A stretch of 64,000 nucleotides of DNA from Enterobacter sp. EA-1 (lineage in GTDB: Bacteria > Pseudomonadota > Gammaproteobacteria > Enterobacterales > Enterobacteriaceae): contig CP025776.1 in NCBI GenBank assembly GCA_002886105.1, positions 2,480,001 to 2,544,000 of the forward strand, written 5' to 3'. Each line of letters begins with the position of its first letter. Position 1 is the stretch's first letter. Shown here piece after piece: positions 11,633 to 25,641 of this stretch. Under the pieces are notes generated by a model that was not told the DNA's origin, did not search any database, and worked only from the letters and a program-made list of their open reading frames with translations. A program made the translations under genes and the position numbers.

Positions 11633-12555
11633 TTACCCCGGCATGATTTTCCGAATGGCGCTAATCAGCGTATGGGCTGCCGGGGGGAAGCGGCGTATCG
11701 ACACGCGTGATAATGCCGATCGGATCGCCCACGCCCGTTGGCGCAATGGGCAGCGCCACCAGCGTACCGACACGCAGATCGTCTTTTACTGCACCGGAGG
11801 GCACAAACCAGACATAGTCATGATCGACTGTCAGCTGACGCGACAGTGACGCCGAAAGCGTCTCAATACAGCCAGATGGCAACCGGCAGTTTTGACTGCT
11901 GAGCAGATCTTCCGCGTTTTGTCGCGGTACCGTGCCTTCCGGTAAGACCACGACTGGCCATTCAAGCACGCGGCTGAGCGTCACGGTGGTTTGCAACAAC
12001 GGGTGACGAGGGCGCACCACCAGTTTCAGCGACTCCAGAAACAGCAGCTCATAATTCAGCCCGGTCATCAGTTCCGGATCGGACATGCGCCCAATGCCGA
12101 GATCCAGTTCGCCGGACTTCAACCCGGCCAGCAGCATCGGGTTATTGGCGGTGGCGACCTGAATGGTGAGATCCGGTTGCTGTTTATGTAACTGCCCAAT
12201 CACGCCGGGCAAAATGCCCAGTGCGGCGGTCGGTAACGCGCCGATGCGGATCACATCGGTTTTTTGCTCATATTTGTAGTTCAGCGATTGCCCGGCGATA
12301 TTCACCGCGTCCAGCACGCGGACTGCATGGGTGAGAAACTGCTCGCCCACCACCGTCAGTTGCGCCCCATACGTCCCCGTTCAAATAACCGTTTCCCGGT
12401 CAGTTGTTCCAGTTCGTTAAGGGTTTTCGACAGTGCAGGTTGGCTCAGGTTAAGGGTTTCAGCCGCTCGCCCCAGCGTTCCCTGTTGAGCGACGGCAACG
12501 AAAGTATGTAAATGGCGCAGACGTATGCGCTGTGAAAACAGGCCGTTTTTTCCAT
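11633..12555 (-). CDS. ydcI: LysR-type regulator YdcI
   Basis: Corrected, the protein starts MEKNGLFSQRIRLRHLHTF. The winged-helix motif GTLGRAAETLNLSQPALSKT is followed by the effector domain with VIRIGALPTAALGILPGVI, MSDPELMTGLNYELLF and SGCIETLSASLSRQLTVD. The true C-terminus, IRKIMPG with TAA at 11633-11635, lies in another frame beyond a C-run error near 11685. A second error sits in the A run at codons 3-4, and a third near 12365. The gene is divergent from ydcJ, exactly as in E. coli. YdcI is a conserved enterobacterial LysR regulator implicated in pH and stress responses. Confidence 0.88.
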
Positions 12556-12857
12556 AAGATGATGTTAAAAACTGAGCGGAGCCGGTGACAAGTAAGTTTG
12601 TTTAATTTTGATAACTTGATAGCAAACTATTATTAACATTTAATCTCTTTGGAGTTACAAACGGATTTTCTCCGCAATGTGATGTAACCAGCAGGTTGGT
12701 GTGGTTTTGTCCGAATTGTTTTCATAAGCGGAGGTTATGCCCGAGGGGCGCAAACCGTGCGCGTTTTCAGCCACGATCACACTTTGTAAATTTCCCGACA
12801 CGGTGGCGAAAGGCCTTTTTCTACACTCCAGAGAGAGACCTCTGGAGGACGAATAAT
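12556..12857. promoter_or_regulatory. ydcI-ydcJ divergent intergenic region
   Basis: About 300 bases separate the divergent starts. The strip beside ydcI is AT-rich with several TTAAT/ATTAT motifs. The ydcJ side ends with a strong GGAGG seven bases before its ATG. LysR regulators usually bind such shared regions, but I cannot identify an exact T-N11-A operator with confidence. Confidence 0.4.
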
Positions 12858-14202
12858 ATGACGTACAGCATCACGGCTGATGATATTCGCGAACAATTTT
12901 CACAGGCCATGTCAGCAATGTATCAGCAGGAGGTTCCACAGTACGGCACGTTGCAGGAACTGGTTGCCGATGTGAACTGGCCGTGCTGGAGCACAACCCC
13001 CGTTTACACGAACAACTGGCCAATGCCGATGAGCTGTCCCGACTGAATGTTGAGCGTCACGGGGCGATCCGTGTGGGCACAGCGCAGGAGTTATCCATGC
13101 TACGGCGGATGTTCGCCATCATGGGCATGTATCCGGTCAGCTATTACGATCTCTCGCAGGCGGGCGTGCCGGTGCATTCCACGGCGTTTCGCCCGGTTGA
13201 CGACGCGGCGCTGGCGCGCAATCCGTTTCGCATTTTTACCTCGCTGCTGCGTCTGGAGCTGATTGAAGACCCGGCGTTGCGCAATAAAGCTGCCGCCATT
13301 CTGGCAAAGCGCGACATTTTACCCCTGCCTGTCGGCAACTGGATTGAACTGCATGAGCTGAATGGCGGTTTTACCCCCGCAACAGGCGCAGGCATTTGTG
13401 CAGGAAGCGCTGGAAACCTTCCGCTGGCATCGCCACGCCACCGTGGATGAGCAAACCTACCCCGGCGTTGCACCGCGAACACCGATTGATTGCCGATGTG
13501 GTCTGTTTTCCCGGCTGCCATATTAACCACTTAACTCCGCGTACGCTGGATATCGACCGCGTACAGGCGCTGATGCCGGAATACGGCATTGAACCGAAGA
13601 TCCTTATCGAAGGGCCACCGCGGCGTGATGTGCCGATCCTGCTGCGCCAGACCAGTTTTAAAGCGCTGGATGAACCGGTGCTGTTCAGCGGCGAGCACCG
13701 GGGAACGCATACCGCGCGTTTTGGTGAAATCGAACAACGCGGTGTGGCGCTGACGGAAAAAGGCCGGGCGCTGTATGACCAGTTATTACTGCAAGCCGGA
13801 ACGGGGAAAGACAACCTGACGCACCAGCTTCATTTACAAGAGGTGTTTAAAGCGTTTCCGGATAGCGAAATGTTGCTGCGCAAGCAAGAACTGGCGTGGT
13901 TTCGCTATCGCCTGACGCCGACCGGCGAAGCCCATCGCAAGGCGATCCGCCCCGGAGATGATCCGCAGCCGCTGATCGAGCGCGGGTGGGTGGTTGCCCA
14001 GCCGATCACCTATGAGGATTTTCTGCCGGTGAGCGCTGCCGGGATCTTCCAGTCTAATCTGGGAAATGAAACGCAGGCGCGCAACCACGGCAACGCCAGC
14101 CAGACGCAGTTTGAGGATGCTTTGGGGTGCCCGGTGCTTGATGAGTTCACGCTCTACCGCGAGGCTTCCGAACGGAGCAAACGACGTTGCGGACTTCTGT
14201 AA
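12858..14202 (+). CDS. ydcJ: 2-oxoadipate dioxygenase/decarboxylase family protein YdcJ (HglS-like)
   Basis: The start MTYSITADDIREQFSQAMS matches YdcJ, and the C-terminus RSKRRCGLL is also conserved. The DUF1338/HglS family converts 2-oxoadipate to D-2-hydroxyglutarate in lysine catabolism using a single metal ion. Blocks seen are NVERHGAIRVGTAQELS, YDLSQAGVPVHSTAFRP (probable metal-binding His), NEHRLIADVVCFPGCHINH-like text as REHRLIADVVCF, HTARFGEIEQRGVALT and GIFQSNLGNETQARN. Corrected length is about 448 residues, normal. Breaks occur at a predicted CCTGG near 12977, where one C is missing, and at homopolymers near 13315-13380 and 13450. Confidence 0.92.
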
Positions 14203-14244
14203 AACAGGTACTCTGCCAGAAATCAGTTCTTTCTGGATGGTGTT

Positions 14245-15752
<1,508 letters not shown>

Positions 15753-15766
<14 letters not shown>

Positions 15767-16603
15767 TCCCCCAACAACCCCTGTCGGAAGGCCGCCAGCC
15801 CGGCGGCTTTATTGTGTGATTCGCGCAGGACCAGCCGGTAACTGGCTCCGGTCTTTACACTGCGGGCAAACGGGCGCAGCAGCCGCCCGGCGCGAACATC
15901 CTCCTCGACCAGCGTTTCGTCGGCAATGGCCACGCCAAGCCCCTGAATGGCGGCGGTGATCGCCAGATCCATGGTGTCGAAGTGTTGATTTTTTCTCATG
16001 GCGGGCTGAAACAGCTGTTGCTTCGCCAGCCACAATGACCAGTCGGTTTTGTCCCGTGTCGGGTGCAGCAGCGTCGCTTTTTCCAGTGCATCATGATGTG
16101 AATAGTCCGCGCTCATGACCGGGGTCAGCGCCTCTTCAAACAGCAGATCGCCCGCGCTCAATTGCGTTCCGAATACGATGGCGGCGTCATAAGGTTCTGT
16201 TTTGAAGTTAATGGTGTGATCGGTGGTGGTGGTCAGCGCGATCTGCAATTCCGGATAACGGTGTTCCAGCTGCACCGGGCGCGGCACCAGCCAGCGCATG
16301 GCGCAGGTGGGGACTTCAGCCGCACCACCGTTTGTTGGGCCCGCGCCTGATCGGCCGCCATTAGCAGATGATCAAACGCGCTGCGCAACTCCGGTAACAG
16401 CGCGCTGCCCTGTGGCGACAGGTGCAGCCCGCGGGCATGGCGCTCAAACAGCGGAAAGCCAAACCAGCTTCCAGCGTGGCGATTTTGCGGCTGACTGCGC
16501 CTTGCGTTAGGCAGAGCTCTTTGGCGGCATGGGTCAGATTCAGATGGCGTGCGGTGACCAGAAACGCGTCAATGGCGTTGAGCGGCAGGGTACGGTGCGA
16601 CAT
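15753..16603 (-). CDS. LysR-family regulator (GcvA/AmpR-like)
   Basis: The N-terminus LPLNAIDAFLVTARHLNLTH with AAKELCLTQGAVSRKIATLE is a LysR winged helix. The effector domain contains VQLEHRYPELQIALTTTTD and MDLAITAAIQGLGVAIADE, then GRLLRPFARSVKTGASYRLV, resembling the GcvA/AmpR branch. The stop is inferred at 15753-15755 after a frame slip in a G run; without it the frame runs on into the opposite gene. Another shift lies near 16450 and one near 16310. It is divergent from the aminotransferase 16716-17886 with 112 bases between, so it is the likely regulator of that aminotransferase/binding-protein operon. Confidence 0.75.
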
Positions 16604-16715
16604 GGCGGCTCCAGCTATGCAATTTAGTCATGGCTATTATGACAACAATTCGCTTGTCGGCTCAATGCTGTTTTGGTTTGAATGGTTATGCACTTTTAAT
16701 GAGAAAGGATTAAGC

Positions 16716-17886
16716 ATGACTTTGCGTACCCCGGTGAAATTTCGCTCCAAATTACCCGATGTCGGCACCACCATTTTTACCGTGATTGGCCAGCTTTCCG
16801 CGCAGCATAATGCCATTAACCTTTCTCAGGGCGCGCCCAACTTCCCGTGCGATCCGCAACTGGTGGCCGGTGTTACCCGTGCGATGGAGGATAGCCATAA
16901 CCAGTATGCGCCGATGACCGGCTTGCGCCCGCTGAAAGAACGTATCGCGCAGAAGATAAATGACCTGTACCACACTGACTATGATGTCGATAACGAAATC
17001 CTGATCACCGCCAGCGCCAGCGAAGGGCTCTACTCCGCCATCAGTGGGCTGGTGCACCCCCGGCGATGAGGTTATCTATTTTGAACCGTCGTTTGATAGC
17101 TATGCGCCGATTGTCCGTTTGCGAGGGGGCAACGCCGGTGGCGATTAAACTGACAGTGCCGGATTTTGCCGTTAACTGGGATGAGGTGCGCGCCGCCATC
17201 ACGCCGCGTACCCGGATGATCATCATCAACACCCCACACAATCCCAGCGGGCAAGTGTTCTCCCGCGCGGACTGGAGCAACTGGCTGCGATCACCCGCAA
17301 TACGGATATCGTGATCCTCTCCGACGAAGTGTATGAGCACGTTGTCTTTGACGGTGAACCGCATCATGGCATGGCGACGCACCCGCAACTGGCGGAACGT
17401 AGCGTAATTATCTCCTCGTTTGGTAAAACCTACCACGTGACCGGCTGGCGCGTAGGGTACTGCGTTGCGCCTGCTGAACTGATGGAGGAGATCTGCAAAG
17501 TGCATCAGTTTCTGATGTTCTCTGCCGACACGCCAATGCAATATGCCTTTGCCGATCATATGCGCGATCCACAAAGCTGGTTGTCGCTGTCGGCCTTTTA
17601 CCAACGCAAACGCGACCTGCTGCAAACGCTGCTGGCGGAGTCGCCATTCCGTTTATTACCCAGCGCAGGCTCGTTTTTTATGCTGGCGGATTACAGCCAT
17701 TTCAGCGAGGAGAGCGACAGCGAAATGGTGAAACGACTGATTACCGATTACGGCGTCGCCACGATCCCGTTGTCGGCGTTTTACACTGATGGTACTGATA
17801 ACAAGTTGATTCGCCTCTCTTTTGCGAAAGATGAAGCGACGTTAAGGGCAGGTGCGCAGGCCCTGTGCCGTGTTAAGCCACGCTAA
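16716..17886 (+). CDS. PLP-dependent aminotransferase, methionine aminotransferase (YbdL) type
   Basis: This is a fold-type I, class I/II aminotransferase of about 389 residues. It starts MTLRTPVKFRSKLPDVGTT after AAAGGA. Motifs: SQGAPNFPCDP at the N-terminus; NQYAPMTGLRPLKERIA; PHNPSGQVFSRADW; SDEVYEHVVFDG; the PLP lysine in SSFGKTYHVTGWRVGY; and the terminal Arg region KLIRLSFAKDE. The pattern is closest to E. coli YbdL/KAT-like enzymes acting on methionine and aromatic amino acids. Two breaks: an extra C near 17055 (predicted HPGDE) and one near 17275. It is 13 bases upstream of an amino-acid-binding protein gene, so probably one operon. Confidence 0.85.
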
Positions 17887-17899
17887 AGGAGCGTTAATC

Positions 17900-18678
17900 A
17901 TGAAATTAAAAGCACTCTGTCTGGGCATGGGGTTGCTCTGCTCACTCTCTTCGTTTGCTGCCACTGAACTGCGTTATGGCGTGGAAGCGGAATATCCGCC
18001 GTTCGAAAGCCGCAATGCGTCCGGCGAACTCGAAGGGTTTGATATCGAACTGGGGAATGCGATTTGCAAAGCCGCGCAATTGAAATGTAGCTGGGTGGAA
18101 ACGTCGTTTGACGCGTTGATCCCGGGGCTGGTGGCGAAGAAATTTGATGCCATCAACTCGGCAATGAATATCACCGACCAGCGCAAAAGAGCATCGACTT
18201 TACTCAGCCTATCTATCGTATTCCATCGCAACTGGTCGGCAAGAGCGGCGCCGGAATGGAAGCCACCGCTGAAGGTCTGAAAGGCAAAACCATTGGCGTG
18301 TTGCAGGGTTCTATTCAGGAAACTTACGCCAAAGAACACTGGGAAAAACACGGTGTCACGGTGGTGTCTTACAAAGATCAGAATATGGCGTGGGGTGATT
18401 TGCTGAACGGCCGCATTGACGCCACGCTGGTGATGTCCGCAGCCGGTCAGGCTGGTTTCCTGAGCAAACCGCAGGGTAAAGGGTTTGGCTTTATTGGCAA
18501 ACCGGTCTCGGACGACACTATCCTCGGTAGCGGTATTGGCTATGGGTTGCGCAAAGGCGATGAGGCCACCAAAAAACAACTCGACGCAGCGATTGATAAA
18601 GTGCGTGCCGACGGCACCATCAAAACGCTGGCAGCAAAATACTTCCCGGGCATTGACGTTAGCGTCAGCGCACAATAA
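17900..18678 (+). CDS. Periplasmic amino-acid-binding protein (SBP family 3)
   Basis: The gene starts MKLKALCLGMGLLCSLSSFA, a signal peptide cleaved before ATELRYG, after an AAAGGAG site. Family-3 signatures are YGVEAEYPPFESRNASGE and GFDIELGNAICKAA, then SWVETSFDALIPGLVAKKFD and MNITDQRK. The ligand set resembles the lysine/arginine/ornithine or histidine binding proteins (ArgT/HisJ/ArtJ). One break near 18195 shifts the frame across the predicted IDFTQPIYRIPSQLVGKSG. Corrected length is about 260 residues. No permease or ATPase gene accompanies it, so it must share a transporter encoded elsewhere or act as a scavenging or sensing protein with the co-transcribed aminotransferase. Confidence 0.85.
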
Positions 18679-18692
18679 CGCCTCACGATTCT

Positions 18693-18729
18693 GGCCTCTG
18701 CCATTTGATGTCCGGCAGGGGCTTTTTTA
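18693..18729 (+). terminator. Rho-independent terminator after binding-protein operon
   Basis: GCCTCTGCC pairs with GGCAGGGGC around a loop of about 11 bases and is followed by TTTTTTATT, 15 bases after the binding-protein stop. Confidence 0.8.
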
Positions 18730-18950
18730 TTCCGCCGCATTTACCCGCCATTATCCTTATCTTTACGTTGTTTTCGGGCTGATCTGATCGACAGGAAATA
18801 TTTCACGGTTTGCGCAGATAATCAGCGCCCAACAATTGGATTCTCAATGAATTTTGTCTAGAGTGTGCGTTCATCAACAATCGCTTTTGCCGCTGTTTCG
18901 CGACACCGCGAAATGTCCATTCTACGACCAGAAGGACGTGTTACCGAGGC

Positions 18951-20661
<1,711 letters not shown>

Positions 20662-20686
<25 letters not shown>

Positions 20687-21208
20687 ACGAACGCATCACC
20701 CTGCATGCGGTGAATGACCGTTTTGTTGACGATCTCTACCAACTGGTGGTGAAAAACCGCGACTGGCTTCAGCAATTTCTCGACTGGCCGCAGCGTGTGC
20801 ATTCAGTGGAAGACACCCGAAAAACCGTGCAAAGCAACGTGATCCTGCATCAGCGCGGTTACGCCAAAATGTTTATGATCCTTTGCGAGGAGAAACTGGT
20901 GGGGGTGCTGGCGTTCAACGCCATTGAACCGTTAAATAAGACGGCCTACATCGGTTACTGGATGGATGAAAATGCCTGCGGGCAGGGTCTTTTGTCGCAA
21001 TCGATGCAGGCGATGATCGACTTTTACGCCCGCCGCGGCACGGTTCGCCGCTTTGTCATCAAATGCCGTGTGGCGAACAGGGCCAGCAACCGGGTTGCCA
21101 GCCGTAATGGTTTCACGCTGGAAGGCTGCCTGGAAGCAGGCGGAATTTCTGAACGGTCACTATGATGATCAACACATCTGGGCGCGTATCGTCGACGGGT
21201 TACAGTGA
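20662..21208 (+). CDS. rimL: Ribosomal-protein L7/L12 serine N-acetyltransferase
   Basis: RimL is the GNAT enzyme that acetylates the N-terminus of L12 to form L7. The start [17 protein letters not shown] follows GGGGAG. GNAT motif blocks are [34 protein letters not shown] and [20 protein letters not shown], then [20 protein letters not shown]. One extra G near 21132, which creates CCTGG from CCTGAAG, breaks the frame. The corrected end is WARIVDGLQ with TGA at 21206-21208. Length is about 181 residues, as in E. coli. The stop overlaps the convergent ydcK stop by nine bases. Confidence 0.92.
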
Positions 21209-22177
21209 ACCCACCAGCGGCGTGCGGGTGATCATTTGCCCGTCATTGATGACTTTCGGCCCGCGCAGTAAAATGCGCTCCCCATCCCGCGCGCGTCCAC
21301 CACGGCGTTATCGGTAATTTCAATCTGATGCTCGATCAGCACATCTCCCTGAATGCGCGCATGTCCCTGAATTACCACTTTTTCATCCAGTTGGATCGGC
21401 CCGCCGCGCAGCCGCGTGACCGCCGACCAGCACATGGTGCTTCAGGACACAGTTGCCTTCCACCACGGCGTGTTCCGCCACCTGCGAGCCGTAGCGCAAC
21501 GTGGGGATCTCATCGTCCTGCGTTCCGGCCACAATACGGGCATTACCGTAGACTTTGGCGCAATCACAAACCCAGACATCATTCAGTTCGTTGCCGTCGA
21601 GCAGGGCAAAATCGAACACTTCTGCCCGGTGTTCAACAAACGCGTAATTGACGATGGCATCACCGTAGATTTGCGCCCGGGTGTACCACACGGGAGTGGC
21701 TGACCGTTGCACGATCATAGATTTGCAGTAGCTGCTCGTTATCCGGCGTGAGCCCACGTGCGGCAATAATGTCGCAACCGCTGAGAATACGCGTATCGCC
21801 GCGCAGATGGCACACCGCGCACCGTTGAGGATTGCACGGTGACGTTGTCACTTAATTCGGCGCCGTGGCTGATTTCACAGCCATCCACCCAAGCATTACC
21901 GTGGATTTTCACCTCATGGCAGATCACGCACGGCTGGGTAATGCGCGCGTTATCCCGCACGGTAGTGCCATAAAACACCATGCTGTTTTCATCGTAAATC
22001 CAGCAATTTCCCTGCTGATCAAGTACATTTTCGCTGTCGACCCAGCCACCGGTAGCCTGCGGCGACATCGTTGAAATCGCGCACGGCAATAAGCTGGCGC
22101 AGCGCGACCGTTTTTTTCTCGCCGCCCATCTGGTAACTCAACACCCGTTGCTCATCACTGAGTCGATACTTATTCAT
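21200..22177 (-). CDS. ydcK: Left-handed beta-helix (hexapeptide) protein YdcK
   Basis: The start [19 protein letters not shown] and end [10 protein letters not shown] match YdcK. The middle consists of hexapeptide-type repeats that form a left-handed beta-helix: [58 protein letters not shown] and ALIEGNC-like [17 protein letters not shown]. It is probably a cytoplasmic acyltransferase-fold protein without known function. Frame breaks near 22075, 21830, 21700, 21430 and 21290 split it into at least five pieces. Corrected length is about 325 residues. Position between rimL and tehB matches E. coli apart from the absent tehA. Confidence 0.85.
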
Positions 22178-22292
22178 GTTACAGTTCTCCCATCAGCCTG
22201 GAGTTAACCGTAGCAAATTTTACGACGCTGGCGATCCGGCGACGAAAACAATAAAATGCATTTAAAATACATGTTAAGAATTGAGGACCATA

Positions 22293-22893
22293 ATGACGAC
22301 CCGCACCGACACCGGGTTTACTGAAAAATACAACATGACCCCCGACGCACTCTGAAGTGCTGAACGCCATGAACTACATTGCGTCGGGTAAAGCGCTGGA
22401 TCTCGGCTGTGGCAATGGTCGCAACAGTCTGTATCTGGCGAACAAAGGCTTCGACGTTACCGCGTGGGATAAAAATCCCAACAGCCTGGAGCAATCTGCA
22501 AAAGCATCCGCGAAGCGGAAGGGCTGGATAATCTGCACGTGGCGGCGGCCGATCTGAACAACCTGAGTTTTGACGGTGAGTACGACTTTATTCTCTCGAC
22601 GGTGGTGCTGATGTTCCTCGGAAGCGAAGACCATTCCGGGGTTGATCGCCAATATGCAGCGCTGCACCAAACCGGGTGGCTATAACCTGATTGTGGCGGC
22701 GATGGATACGGAGGATTTTCCCTGCACGGTCGGTTTCCCGTTTGCCTTTAAAGAAGGGGAACTGAGCAACTACTACGCAGGCTGGGAACGGCTGAAATAC
22801 AATGAAGACGTCGGTGAACTTCACCGCACCGACGCGAACGGAAACCGCATCAAACTGCGCTTTGCCACGATGCTGGCGCGCAAATCGGCGTAA
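22293..22893 (+). CDS. tehB: Tellurite methyltransferase TehB
   Basis: TehB is a SAM-dependent class I methyltransferase that detoxifies tellurite. The start is [20 protein letters not shown] after TTGAGGA. The SAM motif is [18 protein letters not shown], followed by [14 protein letters not shown] and [19 protein letters not shown]. The end is [17 protein letters not shown]. Breaks are near 22345, 22490-22505 and at 22617, where CCTGG in the predicted MFLEAK codons reads CCTCGG. Corrected length is about 199 residues. The TehA channel gene that precedes tehB in E. coli is absent: only 115 bases lie between ydcK and tehB starts. Confidence 0.92.
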
Positions 22894-23029
22894 CGTGACT
22901 CCCGTGCGGGCGGCTCTGCCCGCATAACCAATTTTATCTGCATCACACATTTCGTTTTTTCTCTTTTACTTTGTTTCCTTAGTTAACTATGTTGATGCGA
23001 TTCCGCTATGGCATAAAAGGAGACGTAAC

Positions 23030-24566
23030 GTGGTGAACAACATAACAAAAAAGTATCTTACTGGCGATGAGTGGCGTCGTGGCGCTGTCTGCGCCACTGG
23101 CAGTCAGTGCGGCGACAGGTATTCCTGAAATGGCGGCAAAAGTACTGCCGTATCAGGAAAAACCGCGCGTCTTTGTGCTGACGGATATTGGCAACGAGCC
23201 AGATGATCAGATGTCTCTGACCCGCTTTTTACTCTATTCCAACGAGATGAACGTGGAAGGGCTGGTGGCAACCACCTCCACCCCGGCAGCGGGAAAAAGT
23301 GCATACCGACATGATCGATCTGGTTGTCGGTCATTACGGTGAAGTGCAGCCAAATTTACTGAAACACGCGGCGGGGTTCCCGTCGGTGAAACAGCTTGAA
23401 GCGGTGGTCGCGCCGGGGCTTGCGAGCTACGGCATGGCAGCGACCGGAGAGGGTAAAAATACCGCCGGTTCAGACCTGCTGGTCAAGGCCATTGAAAAAA
23501 GCACCGATGCCAGCCATCCGCTGTTTATTAACCTGTGGGGCGGCGCGAACACGCTGGCCCAGTGCGCTGAAAGATCTGTCCAAAAAAGTGTCTGCTGAGA
23601 AGGTTCAGCAACTGACGCGCAACCCGGTGGTCTACTCCATTTCCGATCAGGATGACGCCGGTTTCTGGATCCGCGAGCACTATCCGGAGATCACCTACAT
23701 TGTCGATCCCTCCAGCCAGAACGCGGAAGATTATGCCCGTGCGGCTGGACCGGCATCAGCGGTGATAAATATTACCGTAATGCGCCCGGCGCGGATTTCA
23801 CCACGGTTTCTCAGCACTGGCTGGATGAGAATATCCGCAGCAAAGGGCCAATGGGCAAAGGTTACCTGGAAATATCTGTTTATCATGGAAGGCGACACGC
23901 CAGCCTTTCTTGGGCTGATCCGCAATGGGCTGAACAGTGAACGCAACCCGGGTTAGGGGGGCTGGGGCGGTCGCTACATTGTGCGCCAGCCGCAAAATGA
24001 GACACACCCCATCTGGACCAGCGGCGGGGACTTCTATCCGGGCAACCCGAACTCTGCCGACACCGTGACGGGCGTTGATGGTAAGCGCTATACCTCGAAT
24101 CAGGCGACAATCTGGCGCTGGCGCGAAGCCTTCCAGCATGATTTCGCCGCCCGCATGGAGTGGGGCATTAAAGACTTTGCCGCCGCGAACCACAACCCGC
24201 AGGTGGTGGTGAATGGACAGCCCGGACAGCAGGTGATTACCCTGAGCGCGAAAGTGGGCGACGTGCTGAAACTGGATGCCTCCGGCAGTAAAGATCCGGA
24301 CGGCGATAAGCTGCACTATCAGTGGTTCCTGTACCCGGAAGCCGGTGCCGCCAGCTCGAAAGCGGTTGCGCCGGAAGATGTGCAGGGCCGCCGTGGCGAA
24401 GATTAATCTGACCGCACCTGCGGTGTTAACGCTACAGGATGGCAAAAATCCGCGTGTGGAAGTCAACGCGCAGCGTGCCGGAACCGAACACCTGATTCTG
24501 GCGGTCACCGATAATGGTAAACCAGCGTTAACGTCTTACCGTCGCATCATTGTTTCCGTAAAATAA
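23030..24566 (+). CDS. DUF1593 nucleoside-hydrolase-like secreted protein
   Basis: A GTG start after AGGAG leads into a signal peptide whose second half is MSGVVALSAPLAVSAATG; one A is missing from the A run near 23050. The N-terminal domain has the nucleoside-hydrolase-like acidic motif VLTDIGNEPDDQMSLTRF, then HTDMIDLVVGHYGEVQPN and YSISDQDDAGFWIREHYP. This corresponds to DUF1593, the Sde182-type carbohydrate-associated family. A C-terminal PKD-like domain contains KVGDVLKLDASGSKDPDGDK, and the protein ends TSYRRIIVSVK. Corrected length is about 500 residues. Breaks lie near 23285, 23565, 23745, 23870, 23950 and 24385. The linked ROK regulator suggests sugar control, but the substrate is unknown. 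Confidence 0.75.
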
Positions 24567-24623
24567 CTGAGGTATTAAGTTATGCCGGGTGGTATGTGAC
24601 CACCCGGTACGGAGGCGCAACGC

Positions 24624-25640
24624 GTGGATTACAAACAACAGATCCTGAAAATCCTGCACAGTGAAATGGAGTCACGGGCGGAAATGACCCGTCGGCTGGG
24701 AGTAACCAAAGCCTATATATCACCAAACTGACCTCGCAACTGCTGGATGCGCAGCTTATCGAAGAGCGGGAAATCAAAGACGTGACTTTTGGTCGCCCGC
24801 AGCAACTGCTGGCTGTCAAAAATGGGCAGGCGTTCAGTATCAATATTATGCTGCGCAAAGGCAGTTTTCAGGGCACGCTAAATGATTACAACACCGTCAT
24901 TGCCCCGCTCAGTGTTCACCATTGCGCGCTACCGGAACAGATGACGCCGGATGAACTGGTCAGCGAGCTGGCGCAGGGGATTGCCGCATTATGCCGTGCC
25001 GCACGCATTGCGCAGCAGCGAGTCACTGTGCTGAGCGTGGCGTTACAGGGGGGGATTGAACATTTCACCGGTGTGGTGCGCTACTGCCCCTTATTTAGTG
25101 ACAGTAATGTCAACCTGATGGCGCTGATTGAGCAGCGTACCGGCATCACCACCCGCATCTACAACATTGCGCATTGCACGAATTATCTGCTGGCAAAACG
25201 CTGGCCGGGGCAACTCGGGTGGCCTTTATGCCGGGGTTCGGCAGTCTTGGTTATGGTTACTGCACGAACGGCGTACCGGGGCTGGGCGAAAATGGTTTTT
25301 ACCCGGAAATCGTCCATCTGCCCTATGACGGCGGTATTGAACCGGCGTTCAACGTAATTGAAGCGAATAAAGCCGCTACCGTGCTGAGCACCGCGCAGGC
25401 GCTCTATTTCGCTATCTGCTGTACGGCACCGATCCACAATATCCGGCTGGTCATTGCGACCGGGGGAGTTATTTGAAGATTACGGTGATGACGTGCTAGC
25501 CGCTGGCGCAACAGATGTTAATGGATAACCCCAACCAGCATATCCGCGAGATCCACATTCGCCATGATAAGGTCGGTCATCACTATGGTGTGAAAGGGCT
25601 GGTGCAGCTCAGCTCGGACACCCTGACTGAGCTGTTGTAA
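24624..25640 (+). CDS. ROK-family transcriptional regulator
   Basis: A GTG start with GGAGG eight bases upstream gives VDYKQQILKILHSEM. The winged helix MTRRLGVTKAYISKLTSQLL is followed by GRPQQLLAVKNGQAFSIN and a ROK-type C-terminal domain with GYCTNGVPGLGENGFYPEIV and an AGATRVAFMPGFGSLGYG segment. The zinc-binding HTH-ROK details are not clear and the kinase motifs look degenerate, so it is probably a repressor and not a sugar kinase. Breaks are near 24717, 25210 and 25465-25500. Corrected length is about 338 residues. It starts 57 bases after the DUF1593 gene, so they are probably co-transcribed and functionally linked. Confidence 0.7.
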
Positions 25641-25641
25641 A

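Noticed and set aside
11618-11645. Terminator at the end of ydcI
   Set aside because: ATGCCGAGG/CCCCGGCAT can form a stem, but the strand lacks a T run and one arm carries a CCGAGG string that may itself be an error.
22588-22950. Minus-strand open frame of 120 codons over tehB
   Set aside because: It lies antisense to the conserved TehB C-terminal domain, is rich in Arg/His, and is a composition shadow of the high-GC coding strand.
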